Shown here piece after piece: positions 17,162 to 26,633 of a stretch of DNA of 64,000 nt (positions within the stretch are counted from its first letter, which is position 1; each line of letters starts with the position of its first letter). The notes under the pieces were generated by a model. The model was not told the DNA's origin, made no database searches, and saw nothing but the letters and a program-made list of their open reading frames with translations. This DNA comes from Clostridiales bacterium (GTDB taxonomy: Bacteria > Bacillota > Clostridia > Saccharofermentanales > DTU023), in contig SFFI01000001.1 in assembly GCA_004556925.1 (NCBI GenBank), positions 1 to 64,000 on the forward strand. The letters are read 5' to 3'. Made by a program: the position numbers and the translations under genes.

Positions 17162-17830
17162 ATGTCAGAAAAACTCATACCTGCAGCCATCTTCGACTTA
17201 GATGGCACCCTCATTTATACCCTGGCCTGTCTGGCTAAATCTGGCAACGCTATGCTGGAATCTTATGGCCTTGACCCCTACCCTGTGGAGGACTTCAAAA
17301 TGCTGGTGGGCAATGGTAGCCGGATTTTGGTGGAACGTATGTTGGCGGGACGTCAGTCAGACTTAGATGTGGATCAAGCCTTGGACCGCTACCTGGCCTG
17401 TTTCCGAGAAAATGTCCTGTATCAGTTGGAGGCTTATGCTGGCTTGCCAGAAAGCCTTCAGGCGCTCAAAGACCAGGGGTATCTGCTTGCGGTCTTAACC
17501 AATAAGCCAGATGACCTGGCCAAGACCACCATTGAAGCCTGTTATCCTCCGGGCTTTTTCTCGGTTATCCGAGGGCAAAGAGCTGGGGTACCCATTAAGC
17601 CTGATCCCCGTCTCCTGCCGGCTTTCCTATCAGAAATCGGGGCAGATCCGGCTAGATCTGTATTTGTGGGGGATTCCGCAGTGGATATGGAGACCGCTCA
17701 AACCGCCGGTCTAAAGGCTATCGGCGTATTATGGGGTTATCGTGGCCGGGAGGAACTCCAAGCAGCAGGGGCAGATTTCCTGCTGGAAGATCCCCGCCAG
17801 CTGCTAGCTGCCGTAGGTGAGCCTCTTTAA
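17162..17830 (+). CDS. HAD-superfamily hydrolase, phosphoglycolate phosphatase-like
   Basis: A 222-residue HAD phosphatase. Motif I is DLDGTL (residues 12-17), motif II VLTNKP near 112, motif III Lys in IKPDPR near 141 and motif IV GDSAVDMETA near 168. The alpha-helical cap between motifs I and II matches Gph/PgmB-type enzymes. It probably removes phosphate from phosphoglycolate or a similar small metabolite; the substrate is inferred. It lies 19 bases before the sirtuin gene on the same strand, so the two are likely cotranscribed. Confidence 0.82.
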   Translation: MSEKLIPAAIFDLDGTLIYTLACLAKSGNAMLESYGLDPYPVEDFKMLVGNGSRILVERMLAGRQSDLDVDQALDRYLACFRENVLYQLEAYAGLPESLQALKDQGYLLAVLTNKPDDLAKTTIEACYPPGFFSVIRGQRAGVPIKPDPRLLPAFLSEIGADPARSVFVGDSAVDMETAQTAGLKAIGVLWGYRGREELQAAGADFLLEDPRQLLAAVGEPL

Positions 17831-17849
17831 GCTTTGAAGGGAGTAAAAA

Positions 17850-18599
17850 ATGGACCAGGATAAGATCAAACAGTTTGCTGACTTGTTAGAAAAGTCTAGT
17901 TATACCGTGTTTTTCGGCGGTGCGGGGGTCTCTACTGCGAGTGGCGTGCCGGATTTCCGCTCGGCTACGGGTATTTATACCCAGCATATCGGGGCAGAGC
18001 GAATCCTGACACCTGGCTTCATGCATGCCCACCCCGAGGAGTTTTACGCTTTCAACCGGGAATACTTTTATCAGGAAGGTATCCTACCTAATGACTGCCA
18101 CAAGGTTTTGGCCGCCCTGGAAAAGATTGGCAAACTGGACTTAGTCGTCACCCAGAATATTGACGGTCTCCACCAGGCGGCGGGGTCAGAAAAGGTGGTC
18201 GAACTGCACGGGTCTACCCTGCGCCAGTATTGCGAAAAATGCGGGCAAAGCTACAGCTTGGATGAGGTCAAGGCCATGGACTTGGTTCCCCATTGTAGGG
18301 TACCGGGCTGCACGGGGCTGATTCGGCCTGACATTGTGCTTTATGAGGAGGCCCTCAAAGAACAGGATATTATCGCTGCGGTGGAAGCCATCGCGCGGGC
18401 GGATCTTTTAATTATTGGGGGCACTTCCCTCACGGTGTATCCCGCAGCAGGCTTAATCCAATACCAGAAGGCTACGGGCAAAAAGCTTCTCATCAATATG
18501 ACAGCCACACCCTCCGACCGCATCGCTGACCTCATTATCCGAGACCCTATTGCCCAGGTATTCGCTCAGACGGCCAAGGCCCTAAACCTGGCCTACTAA
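17850..18599 (+). CDS. cobB: NAD-dependent protein deacylase, Sir2 family
   Basis: A 249-residue sirtuin that removes acyl groups from lysines using NAD+. Visible motifs are the NAD loop GAGVSTASGVPDFR near residue 28, TQNIDGLH near 106 with the catalytic His in ELHGS near 125, and a four-Cys zinc site (YCEKCG and HCRVPGC near 130-155). A GGTSLTVYPA motif follows near 190. The gene has an AAGGGAG ribosome site and trails the HAD phosphatase. The window has no acetyltransferase partner. The name cobB is used in the broad sense. Confidence 0.92.
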   Translation: MDQDKIKQFADLLEKSSYTVFFGGAGVSTASGVPDFRSATGIYTQHIGAERILTPGFMHAHPEEFYAFNREYFYQEGILPNDCHKVLAALEKIGKLDLVVTQNIDGLHQAAGSEKVVELHGSTLRQYCEKCGQSYSLDEVKAMDLVPHCRVPGCTGLIRPDIVLYEEALKEQDIIAAVEAIARADLLIIGGTSLTVYPAAGLIQYQKATGKKLLINMTATPSDRIADLIIRDPIAQVFAQTAKALNLAY

Positions 18600-18652
18600 A
18601 CAGACCCAGCTCTAGCCTGATCGTCCCCCTTGAACCAAACATATGCTAGCAA

Positions 18653-18688
18653 AAACTGGGATGCCCCTTGTGTGAGGCATCCCAGTTT
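18653..18688. terminator. Bidirectional terminator between the sirtuin gene and kbl
   Basis: A perfect 13-bp stem AAACTGGGATGCC / GGCATCCCAGTTT lies between two convergent genes, with A and T runs on the outer sides allowing use from both directions. Confidence 0.85.
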
Positions 18689-18744
18689 GTTGGCGCTTAA
18701 TTTGGTCCACTGAGCCCCTTGCTCAGCAAGAGCGGACTTATCTC

Positions 18745-19932
18745 TTACAGACCATATTTTTCTTTCATCTTGCCGAAGCATTCCAGGGCGTAGTCCAGGT
18801 CTTCCTTGGTATGGGCGGCAGAAATTTGTACCCGGATACGGTCCTTGCCGCGGGGGACGACAGGGAACTTGAAGGCTACGCAATAAACACCCAGTTCCAA
18901 CATATCGTTGGCAATTTTAATGGCCTTGACAGGATCATAAACCATGACAGGAACAATGGGGTGTACCCCGTCGATCACATCTAGGCCTAGTTCTTTAACG
19001 CCCTTGCGGAAGTATTCCGTGTTTTCACGTACCTTGGCAATACGTTCCGGTTCATCATCAATGAGCTTTAAGACTTCCTGGCTCGCCGCGGCCATAGCGG
19101 GGGCTAAGGTGTTGGAGAAGAGGTAAGGACGGCTCTTTTCACGCAGCCAGTGTACAACTTCCTTCTTAGCCAGAGTGAAGCCGCCAGAAGCGCCGCCTAA
19201 GGCCTTACCTAAGGTAGAGGTCATGATATCGACTCGGCCTTGTACACCGCAGAATTCAGGTGTACCACGTCCGTGCTCACCGACAAAGCCAGAAGCATGG
19301 CTGTCATCTACCATAACCAGGGCATCGTATTTTTCTGCCAAATCGCAAATACCCTTGAGGTTGGCAATAATACCATCCATAGAGAAAACGCCATCTGTGG
19401 CGATTACTTTTACTTTCGCACCTGCGGCATCTGCTGCTTGCAACTGCTTTTCCAGATCTTCCATGTCGTTGTTCTTGTAGACAAAACGTTGGGCCTTGGA
19501 AAGGCGAACGCCGTCGATAATGGAAGCATGGTTAAGTTCGTCTGAAATGATGGCATCTTCTTTGGTGGTGATGGTTTGGAAGAGGCCGCCATTGGCGTCA
19601 AAGCAGGAGGAGTAGAGGATGGCATCTTCAAAGCCAAAGAATTTGGCCAGAGCCTGCTCTAAGTCCTTGTGGATTTGCTGGGTGCCGCAAATGAAACGGA
19701 CAGAAGAGAGTCCGTAGCCCCATTTGTCATAGGATTCTTTGGCAGCTTTAATAATGCGGGGATTATTAGCCAGACCCAGGTAGTTATTGGCGCACATATT
19801 GATCACATTATCCATCTTCGTGGTATTAATGCGATTGCCTTGAGGAACAGTAATGACACGCTCCTCTGCTACGGTGCCAGCGTCGATAAGTTCTTGCAGG
19901 TTGTCTTGAATAACTTTAATTCCGGTTTTCAT
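18745..19932 (-). CDS. kbl: Glycine C-acetyltransferase (2-amino-3-ketobutyrate CoA ligase)
   Basis: A 395-residue PLP enzyme of the alpha-oxoamine synthase family that interconverts 2-amino-3-oxobutyrate plus CoA with glycine plus acetyl-CoA in threonine breakdown. It shows CANNYLGLA near 50, SVRFICGTQ near 79, DDSHASG near 208 and the PLP lysine in TSTLGKALGG near 240. The length and the CGTQ/CANNYLGL wording fit Kbl better than BioF. The partner threonine dehydrogenase gene tdh is not adjacent. It is expressed from its own strong promoter. Confidence 0.92.
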   Translation of the reverse strand: MKTGIKVIQDNLQELIDAGTVAEERVITVPQGNRINTTKMDNVINMCANNYLGLANNPRIIKAAKESYDKWGYGLSSVRFICGTQQIHKDLEQALAKFFGFEDAILYSSCFDANGGLFQTITTKEDAIISDELNHASIIDGVRLSKAQRFVYKNNDMEDLEKQLQAADAAGAKVKVIATDGVFSMDGIIANLKGICDLAEKYDALVMVDDSHASGFVGEHGRGTPEFCGVQGRVDIMTSTLGKALGGASGGFTLAKKEVVHWLREKSRPYLFSNTLAPAMAAASQEVLKLIDDEPERIAKVRENTEYFRKGVKELGLDVIDGVHPIVPVMVYDPVKAIKIANDMLELGVYCVAFKFPVVPRGKDRIRVQISAAHTKEDLDYALECFGKMKEKYGL

Positions 19933-19966
19933 AAAAGCCTCCCATGCTTATTCATGAACTATTGGC

Positions 19967-19995
19967 ATTATAGGACCCTTAGCGGAAAGTTACAA
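19967..19995 (-). promoter_or_regulatory. Promoter of kbl
   Basis: On the minus strand TTGTAA (19995-19990) and TATAAT (19972-19967) are 17 bases apart, about 35 bases before the kbl start. Confidence 0.82.
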
Positions 19996-20042
19996 TTATT
20001 AGGGCAAAAAAGACGAGTCACTTAAGCGAAAAGACGAATAGC

Positions 20043-22379
20043 TTAGGCTAGGCTGGTCAATTCAAGAATATTAAGGCCTCGGTCTTCTGCAATCTGCTGC
20101 ACATTTTGCGAGGCGGTACAGACCATAATTTGCCGGCCTGTATCTCGGGCATAGGTCGTAAGGGCGGTTAGGGCGTTTTCCAATCTGTCCTGGTCAAGGC
20201 TGCTGAGGCTGTCGTCTAAAAAGAGTGGCAGGGTCACATTTTGGGCCTCTGCCAGCATGTCAGCTAGAGACAGACGCAAGGACAAGTAGACCAGATCCCT
20301 GGTGCCCGTGCTGTAATAGGCGTCCTCGTGGTAATGGCCATCCTGGCTTGAGGCCAGTGCCAGGTCTCCCCCCGCAGAAACGTGCACCTCTTGATAGCGG
20401 CCCTGGGTCAGCTGCCTTAGCCAGGCCTGCGATTTTTGTTGGAGCTGGGGCTGGAATTGCAGCTGATAGTCTTTAAGGGCCCGGTTCAAGATGGCTTGGG
20501 CAAGTTTTACGACCTGGTAGTCCTGGTCACGTTGGGCCAGGACCTGCCGGGCTTCCTCTAAGGCCCTTTCAAGATTGGCTGTATCTGTTCCTTGGGACTC
20601 TAAACCGGCTAATTCTGCCTTTTGCTCCGCCAGTCGGTCACCTAGCACTCGAGCACTCGCTCTGACTTCCTCCCGTGTTTGGTCAGGACCCTCGGCCAGC
20701 TGGGGCCAGGCAGATAAGAGGTCCGCCAAGGCTTTGGCGGTCTCCTGTTCGTCCTTTCGGGCCGCCTCATAGTCCGCCTGCATGGCCGACAAATCCTCTG
20801 CACTATAAGGCTCAAGGCTTTCTGCTTCCAGAGCACGAACCTGGGCACTTAGAGAAAAGTTTTTCACCTTATCCCAGGCAGCTAAGGGGTCCTGGTCTCC
20901 TAACTCCGGATACCAGGGTTTGAGGGTAAGACGAAAATCCTGCCGAGCGGCTTCATAGCGGCGCAGGGCAGCTTGATACATGTGGAAGCGGGCCTGCCTC
21001 TCCCCTTCTTTTTTGCCTAAATCCTCTTCAATCCGCTCCAAATTCCAGGCCGCCCGGCTGCTCTGCTCCTTGGCTTGGCGGCTAGCTTCCATATACCGGT
21101 GCCTGCGTGCCAAGGCCACTTGATAATCTTGAAGGCGGCCTTGTTCGCTCCATCTCACAAGTGCAAATATCGCTAAACTTGCCCCAACTAAACCTAGGCC
21201 AATACCAAGGGCAGGGATATTGCTCAAAGTCGAGAGGATAAAAATGATGACGAGGCTGAGGCCTAGGCCAGCAGCTAGAACCAGGAGAGACCAGCTAGGC
21301 GGCCTTTGGGATGGCAGTTGGTCCAGGCCTAACTCCTGGATTTTCGCCTGTAAGGATTGGTGTTTGTGGTCTGCTAGGCTGGAGGCCTGGCGGGCTTTGT
21401 GGAGTTGCAAGCTGAGCTGACGGATTTCTTCCTCGGCTTGGCGCAAGTGGTCTCCTGTCTGTTGCAGGTCCTGTTCCAGCCGGGTAAGCAGGTCAGCCTT
21501 CTGACCTAAGAGGCCCAATTCACGCGCAGGTAGCGCCTTTAAATTCTGTTGATCTTGGGGAAGCTGGGCTTTGACCTGGTCAAGTTGGGCGGATTTTCGC
21601 TTTTGGTAGTCTGACCAAGGCTGCATGTGGGCACGCAGTAGGGCCAAATCTGCCTGCAATTGATAATAAGTCAGCCCCGCCTCTGCCCTGGCAAGCCGAT
21701 CTTCTAGAACTTCCATACGGCCACGGCTGGCCTGTATGGCCTGGTCGCGCTGGATCGCTTCTTCCAAGTCCTGTTCTAGCTTGTCTACCTGGGCCTGGGC
21801 CTCACCCAAGAGTCCCCCCTGGCTGCCAGAAGCCAAAGCCCGAGCCTCCCTTTGTAGCTGGTCCCCCAAAAGGCTTGTAGCCTGGTCCTCGCTGCCCGTA
21901 GCCTGGAGTTGCAGAATCACTTGATTCAGGGCCTGCGGATTGCCTGTCTCTTGGGGCTGGGCAACCAGGCAGGCCAAAAGGAAGTTATCCTCACTCAGCT
22001 TAAAGAGGTCCAAGCCCGGCTGGTCAGGATTAGCCAGGGCTACGGTCTGGTAAAGGCTTTGATTATAAAGGCTAACCTGGTCCTCAGACCTTACCCGGCC
22101 AAACTTGCGCTCCAGCCGATAGGTCTGACCCTGAAGCTCAAAGGTCAGGCTCCCGCCCATCTCGCCCGAATCCTGCCAGGGCTGGTAAAGCTGGCGGGCA
22201 TTCTTCTCCAGACTCTGGCTGCGCCTGCCCAAGCCATAAAACATGGCACGGACAAAAGCCAAAAGGGTAGACTTCCCCGATTCATTGGGGCCATAAAGCA
22301 GACTAAAGCCCGGGCCAGGTTGCCAGGAAAAGTTGCGCAGGCCTCCAAAGGCCTGGATATGGAGGTCCAGAATACGCAT
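20043..22379 (-). CDS. yhaN: SbcC/Rad50-like ATPase, YhaN type
   Basis: A 778-residue SMC-like ATPase. The N-terminus carries FGGLRNF and Walker A GPNESGKST near residue 31. Long Gln/Glu/Arg-rich coiled coils occupy about 180-345 and 420-660, interrupted by two hydrophobic segments near 365-410, and the C-terminus has a signature-like YLSLRLSLAD and Walker B LFLDDSLSSLD. The membrane-like segments are typical of the YhaN group and absent from SbcC. It starts immediately after the TAG stop of the nuclease gene, so the two are translationally coupled and should form a DNA-end repair nuclease complex. Confidence 0.88.
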   Translation of the reverse strand: MRILDLHIQAFGGLRNFSWQPGPGFSLLYGPNESGKSTLLAFVRAMFYGLGRRSQSLEKNARQLYQPWQDSGEMGGSLTFELQGQTYRLERKFGRVRSEDQVSLYNQSLYQTVALANPDQPGLDLFKLSEDNFLLACLVAQPQETGNPQALNQVILQLQATGSEDQATSLLGDQLQREARALASGSQGGLLGEAQAQVDKLEQDLEEAIQRDQAIQASRGRMEVLEDRLARAEAGLTYYQLQADLALLRAHMQPWSDYQKRKSAQLDQVKAQLPQDQQNLKALPARELGLLGQKADLLTRLEQDLQQTGDHLRQAEEEIRQLSLQLHKARQASSLADHKHQSLQAKIQELGLDQLPSQRPPSWSLLVLAAGLGLSLVIIFILSTLSNIPALGIGLGLVGASLAIFALVRWSEQGRLQDYQVALARRHRYMEASRQAKEQSSRAAWNLERIEEDLGKKEGERQARFHMYQAALRRYEAARQDFRLTLKPWYPELGDQDPLAAWDKVKNFSLSAQVRALEAESLEPYSAEDLSAMQADYEAARKDEQETAKALADLLSAWPQLAEGPDQTREEVRASARVLGDRLAEQKAELAGLESQGTDTANLERALEEARQVLAQRDQDYQVVKLAQAILNRALKDYQLQFQPQLQQKSQAWLRQLTQGRYQEVHVSAGGDLALASSQDGHYHEDAYYSTGTRDLVYLSLRLSLADMLAEAQNVTLPLFLDDSLSSLDQDRLENALTALTTYARDTGRQIMVCTASQNVQQIAEDRGLNILELTSLA

Positions 22380-23645
22380 CTAATCCTCCTCCGCTAGGCC
22401 GGCATACAACTTGTCTGTCGCCAGGCGCAAGAAGACCTGCTGCTGGTCTTCGGGTAGACGGCGGATATCCCTCAGTTGCTGGCTCAGGTCATCTTCTTGA
22501 TCTAGAAATAGGGCTTGAAAGCTCGCCTCGCTCATGTGGGGACTTGTCAGAAGGGCCTGGGCCAGGTCGGATAATTGGGCTCTTAAGCTGGGTTCATGGC
22601 TATAACGACTCCAGTCGGCTGGAGCCCAAGTCTTATCCTCCAGGTCCAGGTAAAATACTTGTTCAAGTAGGAACTGCCGTAGAAAAGGCAGGTCAATCCG
22701 GCCGGGCCGTGTGCCTTTAAGCCTCAGATTAAACAGGTCTCGGTCAGGATGTTCAGAGAGATTTCTTAGCTTGGCTTGCAGGGCTTGGCCCATTTGCAGG
22801 TTGAGATCCTGGTCCGACGCATAGGACAGCTGGTCTAGCTTCATGTCTGCCCGATAAAAGCAGGGTCCCGGCGCTTGAATAAATTTGAGGTCAAGCTGGA
22901 GCTGGGGGCCCAGGCCGGCCTGGATGGACTGCTTAGCTACCTGGCCCGCATAAAAACCCTTAGGGCCAAGTTCATCAAAGCCCCGGCCCATGAGGCAGCC
23001 AGGATAAAGGTAAGAGCCCTGGCCCCGCCCTCCACTGTGCAGGACCTCCGAAGCCTGGTGATGGTGGCCCAAAATAGCTAGGTCCAAACCTGAGGAGGCT
23101 AGCCAGGCTTGCGGAATGGGATTATAACGCGAATTCTGACCAGGCTTTAGCAAGTCACCATGCAAGAGCAAGAGGTTGAAGAAAGTTGGATCCAAGGCTG
23201 GCGTAAATTCTTCAAACAAGCATTGATCGGCTGACTGGCTTAAAAAAGGCGAAGCATAAACGCGGAGTTTATGCCGTGGGCTCTGCCAGCACTCCCCGAT
23301 CTGCCTAATAATATGCAGGTGGTCTGTGCCCTTGATCTGGTCCCAGAGTCCGCCCGCAAAGTAAGGATCGTGATTACCAGGCACCACCACCACAAAAGTT
23401 TTCGGGCAAAGTGCCAAGCCCTGCTGAAAGCTTTTCAGCAGGGCTGGTGTAGGATCTAATTTATCAAAGAGGTCACCGGTCAGAAAGAGATAGTCCAGCC
23501 TGTGACGGGCACAATACTTGCAAAGATTGTAAAAAACTTCCAGCTGAGCTTGGCCTAAAATATCGGCTTGCGCCTGGGTCAAGTAAGCAAAACTGCTACC
23601 CAAATGCAGGTCGCCGGCTGCAGCCAGGCTGAAAGCAATAGCCAT
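22380..23645 (-). CDS. yhaO: DNA repair exonuclease, SbcD/YhaO type
   Basis: A 421-residue metallophosphoesterase nuclease. The phosphoesterase motifs are in order: GDLHLGS near residue 12, TGDLFDKLD near 56, PGNHDP near 88, LLHGDL near 160 and LGHHHQ near 193. The C-terminal 200 residues form the capping part. It is the nuclease partner of the YhaN-like ATPase that follows with no gap. It starts about 8 bases before the nfnB stop of the opposite end of the cluster and may be cotranscribed with nfnA-nfnB. Confidence 0.88.
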   Translation of the reverse strand: MAIAFSLAAAGDLHLGSSFAYLTQAQADILGQAQLEVFYNLCKYCARHRLDYLFLTGDLFDKLDPTPALLKSFQQGLALCPKTFVVVVPGNHDPYFAGGLWDQIKGTDHLHIIRQIGECWQSPRHKLRVYASPFLSQSADQCLFEEFTPALDPTFFNLLLLHGDLLKPGQNSRYNPIPQAWLASSGLDLAILGHHHQASEVLHSGGRGQGSYLYPGCLMGRGFDELGPKGFYAGQVAKQSIQAGLGPQLQLDLKFIQAPGPCFYRADMKLDQLSYASDQDLNLQMGQALQAKLRNLSEHPDRDLFNLRLKGTRPGRIDLPFLRQFLLEQVFYLDLEDKTWAPADWSRYSHEPSLRAQLSDLAQALLTSPHMSEASFQALFLDQEDDLSQQLRDIRRLPEDQQQVFLRLATDKLYAGLAEED

Positions 23646-23653
23646 ACACTTAC

Positions 23654-25069
23654 CTAGGCTTTTTGCCCTTGCAGGTAGGCATCAATTGACCTGGCCGCAG
23701 TCTTCCCTGCACCCATAGCCAAGATAACCGTTGCCGCACCAGTAACCGCATCACCACCGGCATAAACACCGGGCTTAGAGGTAGCCATCGTTTCGGGATC
23801 GACAATGATACCGCCCCAATCCTCACATTTGAGATCAGGGGTAGTCTGTCTCAGCAAGGGGTTAGGCGACTGGCCAATAGCCATGATGACAGTTTCTACT
23901 GGGATTTCATGTTCTGAACCCTCAACGACGATAGGTCTTCTGCGTCCAGATTCATCCGGTTCGCCCAGCTCCATAGAAACAACCTCTATGGCCTTGACCC
24001 AACCGTCCTCGCCCACAATTTTAGTGGGGTTGTTGAGTAGTTTGAACTGTACGCCCTCATCCTTAGCATGGTGGACTTCTTCTGCCCTGGCAGGAAGTTC
24101 AGTTTCCGACCGACGGTAAATGATATACACATTTTCCGCACCCAGGCGTAGGGCTGTACGGGCTGCGTCCATGGCTACGTTACCACCGCCTACAACGGCT
24201 ACATGTTTACCCACCTGGATGGGGGTTGCCGATTCAGGCCAAGCATAAGCGTGCATGAGGTTAGATCGGGTCAAGAACTCGTTAGCCGAGTAAACGCCGT
24301 TGAGGTTGGTACCGGGGATATTCATAAAGTGAGGCAAGCCAGCACCAGAGCCTAAAAAGACTGCTTCAAAGCCGTATTGCTGCATGAGCTCATCCACCGA
24401 CATGGTAGCGCCGATAACCATATTGGTTTCGATTTTTACGCCGCACTGGACCAGGAGACTGATTTCCTTCTGGACCAAGGCCTTGGGTAAACGGAATTCG
24501 GGAATACCGTACATCAAGACGCCACCAGCGACATGCAAGGATTCAAAGACCGTCACTTCATAGCCCTTGTTGGCCAGGTCCCCCGCGCAGGTTAGTCCAG
24601 CAGGGCCAGCGCCTACAATCGCAACCTTGTGACCGTTGGTATGGGCAGGGCATACTTCAGGGTGGTCAGTTTCCATATACTTATCCGCCACAAAGCGCTC
24701 CAAGCGGCCAATACCCACAGGCTCACCTTTAATGCCACGCACGCATTGTTTTTCGCACTGGTCTTCCTGAGGGCAGACCCGGCCGCAGATCGCGGGTAAG
24801 GAGTTCGTCTGTTTAATAATCTCGTAGGCCCCTTCGTAGTCACCTTCTTCAACTTTGGCAATGAAGTCAGGGATTTGAACGTGCACAGGGCAACCGTTTA
24901 CGCAGGGCTTATGTTTACAATGCAGGCAGCGGGTGGCCTCCTCATGGGCCATTTCCTCTGTATAGCCTAAGGCAACCTCTGAGAAGTTTTTATTGCGTAC
25001 TTGGGGATCCTGCTCAGGGATAGGAGTCTTCTCCAAAGTCATATTAGGAATTCTCTTGGCCTCACTCAT
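23654..25069 (-). CDS. nfnB: NADH-dependent ferredoxin:NADP+ oxidoreductase, large subunit (NfnB / GltA-like)
   Basis: A 471-residue flavoprotein. The N-terminal domain has iron-sulfur cysteines in CLHCKHKPCVNGCPV and CGRVCPQEDQCEKQC (about 47-112). Then come the FAD Rossmann motif GAGPAGLTC near 152 and the NADPH motif VVGGGNVAMDAA near 290, with a second FAD contact PGVYAGGDAVTGAATV near 440. It looks like the glutamate synthase small chain, and is often annotated gltA, but no large GltB subunit lies nearby. Adjacency to the ferredoxin-NAD reductase-like gene identifies the electron-bifurcating NfnAB pair (alternatively sulfide dehydrogenase SudAB). Confidence 0.88.
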   Translation of the reverse strand: MSEAKRIPNMTLEKTPIPEQDPQVRNKNFSEVALGYTEEMAHEEATRCLHCKHKPCVNGCPVHVQIPDFIAKVEEGDYEGAYEIIKQTNSLPAICGRVCPQEDQCEKQCVRGIKGEPVGIGRLERFVADKYMETDHPEVCPAHTNGHKVAIVGAGPAGLTCAGDLANKGYEVTVFESLHVAGGVLMYGIPEFRLPKALVQKEISLLVQCGVKIETNMVIGATMSVDELMQQYGFEAVFLGSGAGLPHFMNIPGTNLNGVYSANEFLTRSNLMHAYAWPESATPIQVGKHVAVVGGGNVAMDAARTALRLGAENVYIIYRRSETELPARAEEVHHAKDEGVQFKLLNNPTKIVGEDGWVKAIEVVSMELGEPDESGRRRPIVVEGSEHEIPVETVIMAIGQSPNPLLRQTTPDLKCEDWGGIIVDPETMATSKPGVYAGGDAVTGAATVILAMGAGKTAARSIDAYLQGQKA

Positions 25070-25917
25070 TAGCGCACCTCCCCGGTTAAGTTACAAATAT
25101 GGGCTTCTTTGTCGTGTTTTTCTTGTTCCGCGTAGATCCTAGACCGGGCCATGGCCTCAGCAAAATCTACCTGGTGGCCATCAAAGTCTGGACCATCAAC
25201 GCAGGCAAACTTGGTTTCGCCACCCACAGTCAAGCGGCAGCAACCGCACATCCCGGTACCGTCAATCATGATGGTATTCATAGATACTGTGGTGGGAATA
25301 TTGTGTTGGGCAGTCAGGTCACAGGTAACCTTCATCATGATCATAGGTCCAATCACGATGGCATGGTCATACTGGGTACCTTCATCAATTAATTGACGCA
25401 GGATATCAGAGCAAAAGCCCTTCGTTCCGTTGGAGCCATCATCTGTGGTGATAAAACAGCGACTGGAATTGGCTTTCATCTCTTCTTCTAGGATAATAAT
25501 GTCTTTATTACGGAAGCCAGCAATCATATCCACATCAGCACCCAGGTCATGGGCTGCCTTACAGACCGGATAGGCAATAGCGGCACCCAGGCCCCCGCCG
25601 ATTACCGCAATTTTTTTACCCTTGAATTGTTCGAGCTCAGAGGCTTTTCCCAAAGGACCAACGAAGTCTTGAATATATTCGCCCTCTTCTTTGGCGCCCA
25701 GTTCCATAGTAGATCGACCAACCTCTTGGAAAATAATGCGGACTCCGCCGCGTTCTTTATCCACGCCAGCCACAGTTAGGGGGACCCTTTCACCAATTTC
25801 ATTTACTCGGAAGATAATGAATTGGCCAGGTTTGGCTTTTTCTGCCACATAAGGGGCCTCAATGAGCATATCAACGCTTTCTTTATTTAGGCGGCGTTTT
25901 TGAAGAATCTTGTACAA
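25069..25917 (-). CDS. nfnA: NADH-dependent ferredoxin:NADP+ oxidoreductase, small subunit (NfnA / SudB-like)
   Basis: A 282-residue FAD/NAD(H)-binding subunit of the dihydroorotate dehydrogenase electron-transfer type. It shows an FAD-binding R-V-P-L-T motif near 52, an NAD-binding IGGGLGAAIAYP near 107 and a C-terminal [2Fe-2S] site with MCGCCR and CVDGPDFDGH (about 222-247). Its stop overlaps the nfnB start by one base (ATGA type), so the two are coupled. In anaerobes NfnAB couples NADPH, NADH and ferredoxin by flavin-based bifurcation. Confidence 0.88.
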   Translation of the reverse strand: MYKILQKRRLNKESVDMLIEAPYVAEKAKPGQFIIFRVNEIGERVPLTVAGVDKERGGVRIIFQEVGRSTMELGAKEEGEYIQDFVGPLGKASELEQFKGKKIAVIGGGLGAAIAYPVCKAAHDLGADVDMIAGFRNKDIIILEEEMKANSSRCFITTDDGSNGTKGFCSDILRQLIDEGTQYDHAIVIGPMIMMKVTCDLTAQHNIPTTVSMNTIMIDGTGMCGCCRLTVGGETKFACVDGPDFDGHQVDFAEAMARSRIYAEQEKHDKEAHICNLTGEVR

Positions 25918-26117
25918 GTGTCTACCTCCTTTTGCCAGCTGCTATCGGTTTTATCCATGATTAAAACCGTAACCTACAGGATTTCCACAAGAAGTATAGC
26001 ATAATTAATAACAGGTAACGAAAGTAACTGCTGAAGAAATTGGGAATACCTATAATGGTCCTAACAAGCGTGACTTGTGTTGATTATGTGAATGTTTAGT
26101 AAAAGGAGATACTAACT
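25918..26117. promoter_or_regulatory. Divergent control region between nfnA and ferritin
   Basis: An inverted repeat CGGTTTTATCCATGATTAAAACCG (8-bp arms) lies near 25948-25971 in the nfnA leader. A TATACT-like -10 for nfnA is seen on the minus strand near 25993-25998. On the plus strand TATAAT at 26051-26056 could serve ferritin, but without a clear -35. No Fur-type box is recognised. Confidence 0.4.
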
Positions 26118-26633
26118 ATGAATAAAGACTTAAATAAAGATTTTAACTTGCAGATCAATTGCGAACTCTATTCCGGCTACCTTTACCTGGGTATGTCTGA
26201 ATGGTTAAATCGCCACGGTTGGATTGGCGCTGCCCACTGGATGCAAATTCAAGCACTTGAAGAGATGACCCATGCGGAAGGCCTGATGAAGTGGGTCCAG
26301 AGAAATGATGGCGAGTTAGAGCTCCCTGCTATTGAAGCGGTTGAAATTAAATTTGACTCCCTGCTGGACGTCTTTGAAAAGGCGGAAGCCCACGAAAAAT
26401 ACATCACTGAAAATATTAACAAATTGGTTGAGTCTTCTAAAAAGAGCGCTGACCGTGCTTCCAAGCTCTTCCTGGATTGGTACGTTATGGAACAGGTCGA
26501 GGAAGAAGAAAATGCCCGCGACAATATCCTGGGTATCAAACTTTGCAAGGACGATCGTGCTGCCCTCATCGCTTGGGACCATGGCATGAGCCATCGCGAA
26601 TTCCATCATCCCACCATTCCTTACCTAGACTAA
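26118..26633 (+). CDS. ftnA: Ferritin (non-heme, FtnA type)
   Basis: A 171-residue four-helix iron-storage protein forming a hollow 24-mer that oxidises and stores Fe2+. Ferroxidase ligands are visible: Glu16 in NCELYSG, Glu49 and His52 in the ALEEMTHAEG helix, Glu92 near HEKY and the QVEEEE run at 125-130. Length and lack of a heme-binding Met fit bacterial ferritin, not bacterioferritin or Dps. The C-terminus ends in a His-rich REFHHPTIPYLD. A strong AAAGGAG site precedes the ATG. It is a single gene closed by a terminator. Confidence 0.93.
   Translation: MNKDLNKDFNLQINCELYSGYLYLGMSEWLNRHGWIGAAHWMQIQALEEMTHAEGLMKWVQRNDGELELPAIEAVEIKFDSLLDVFEKAEAHEKYITENINKLVESSKKSADRASKLFLDWYVMEQVEEEENARDNILGIKLCKDDRAALIAWDHGMSHREFHHPTIPYLD

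Noticed and set aside
18745..19932. BioF (8-amino-7-oxononanoate synthase)
   Set aside because: The CANNYLGL and RFICGTQ motifs match Kbl, and no biotin genes are nearby.
23654..25069. Glutamate synthase small subunit
   Set aside because: No large subunit is present and the coupled neighbour is the NfnA/SudB type, so NfnB fits better.
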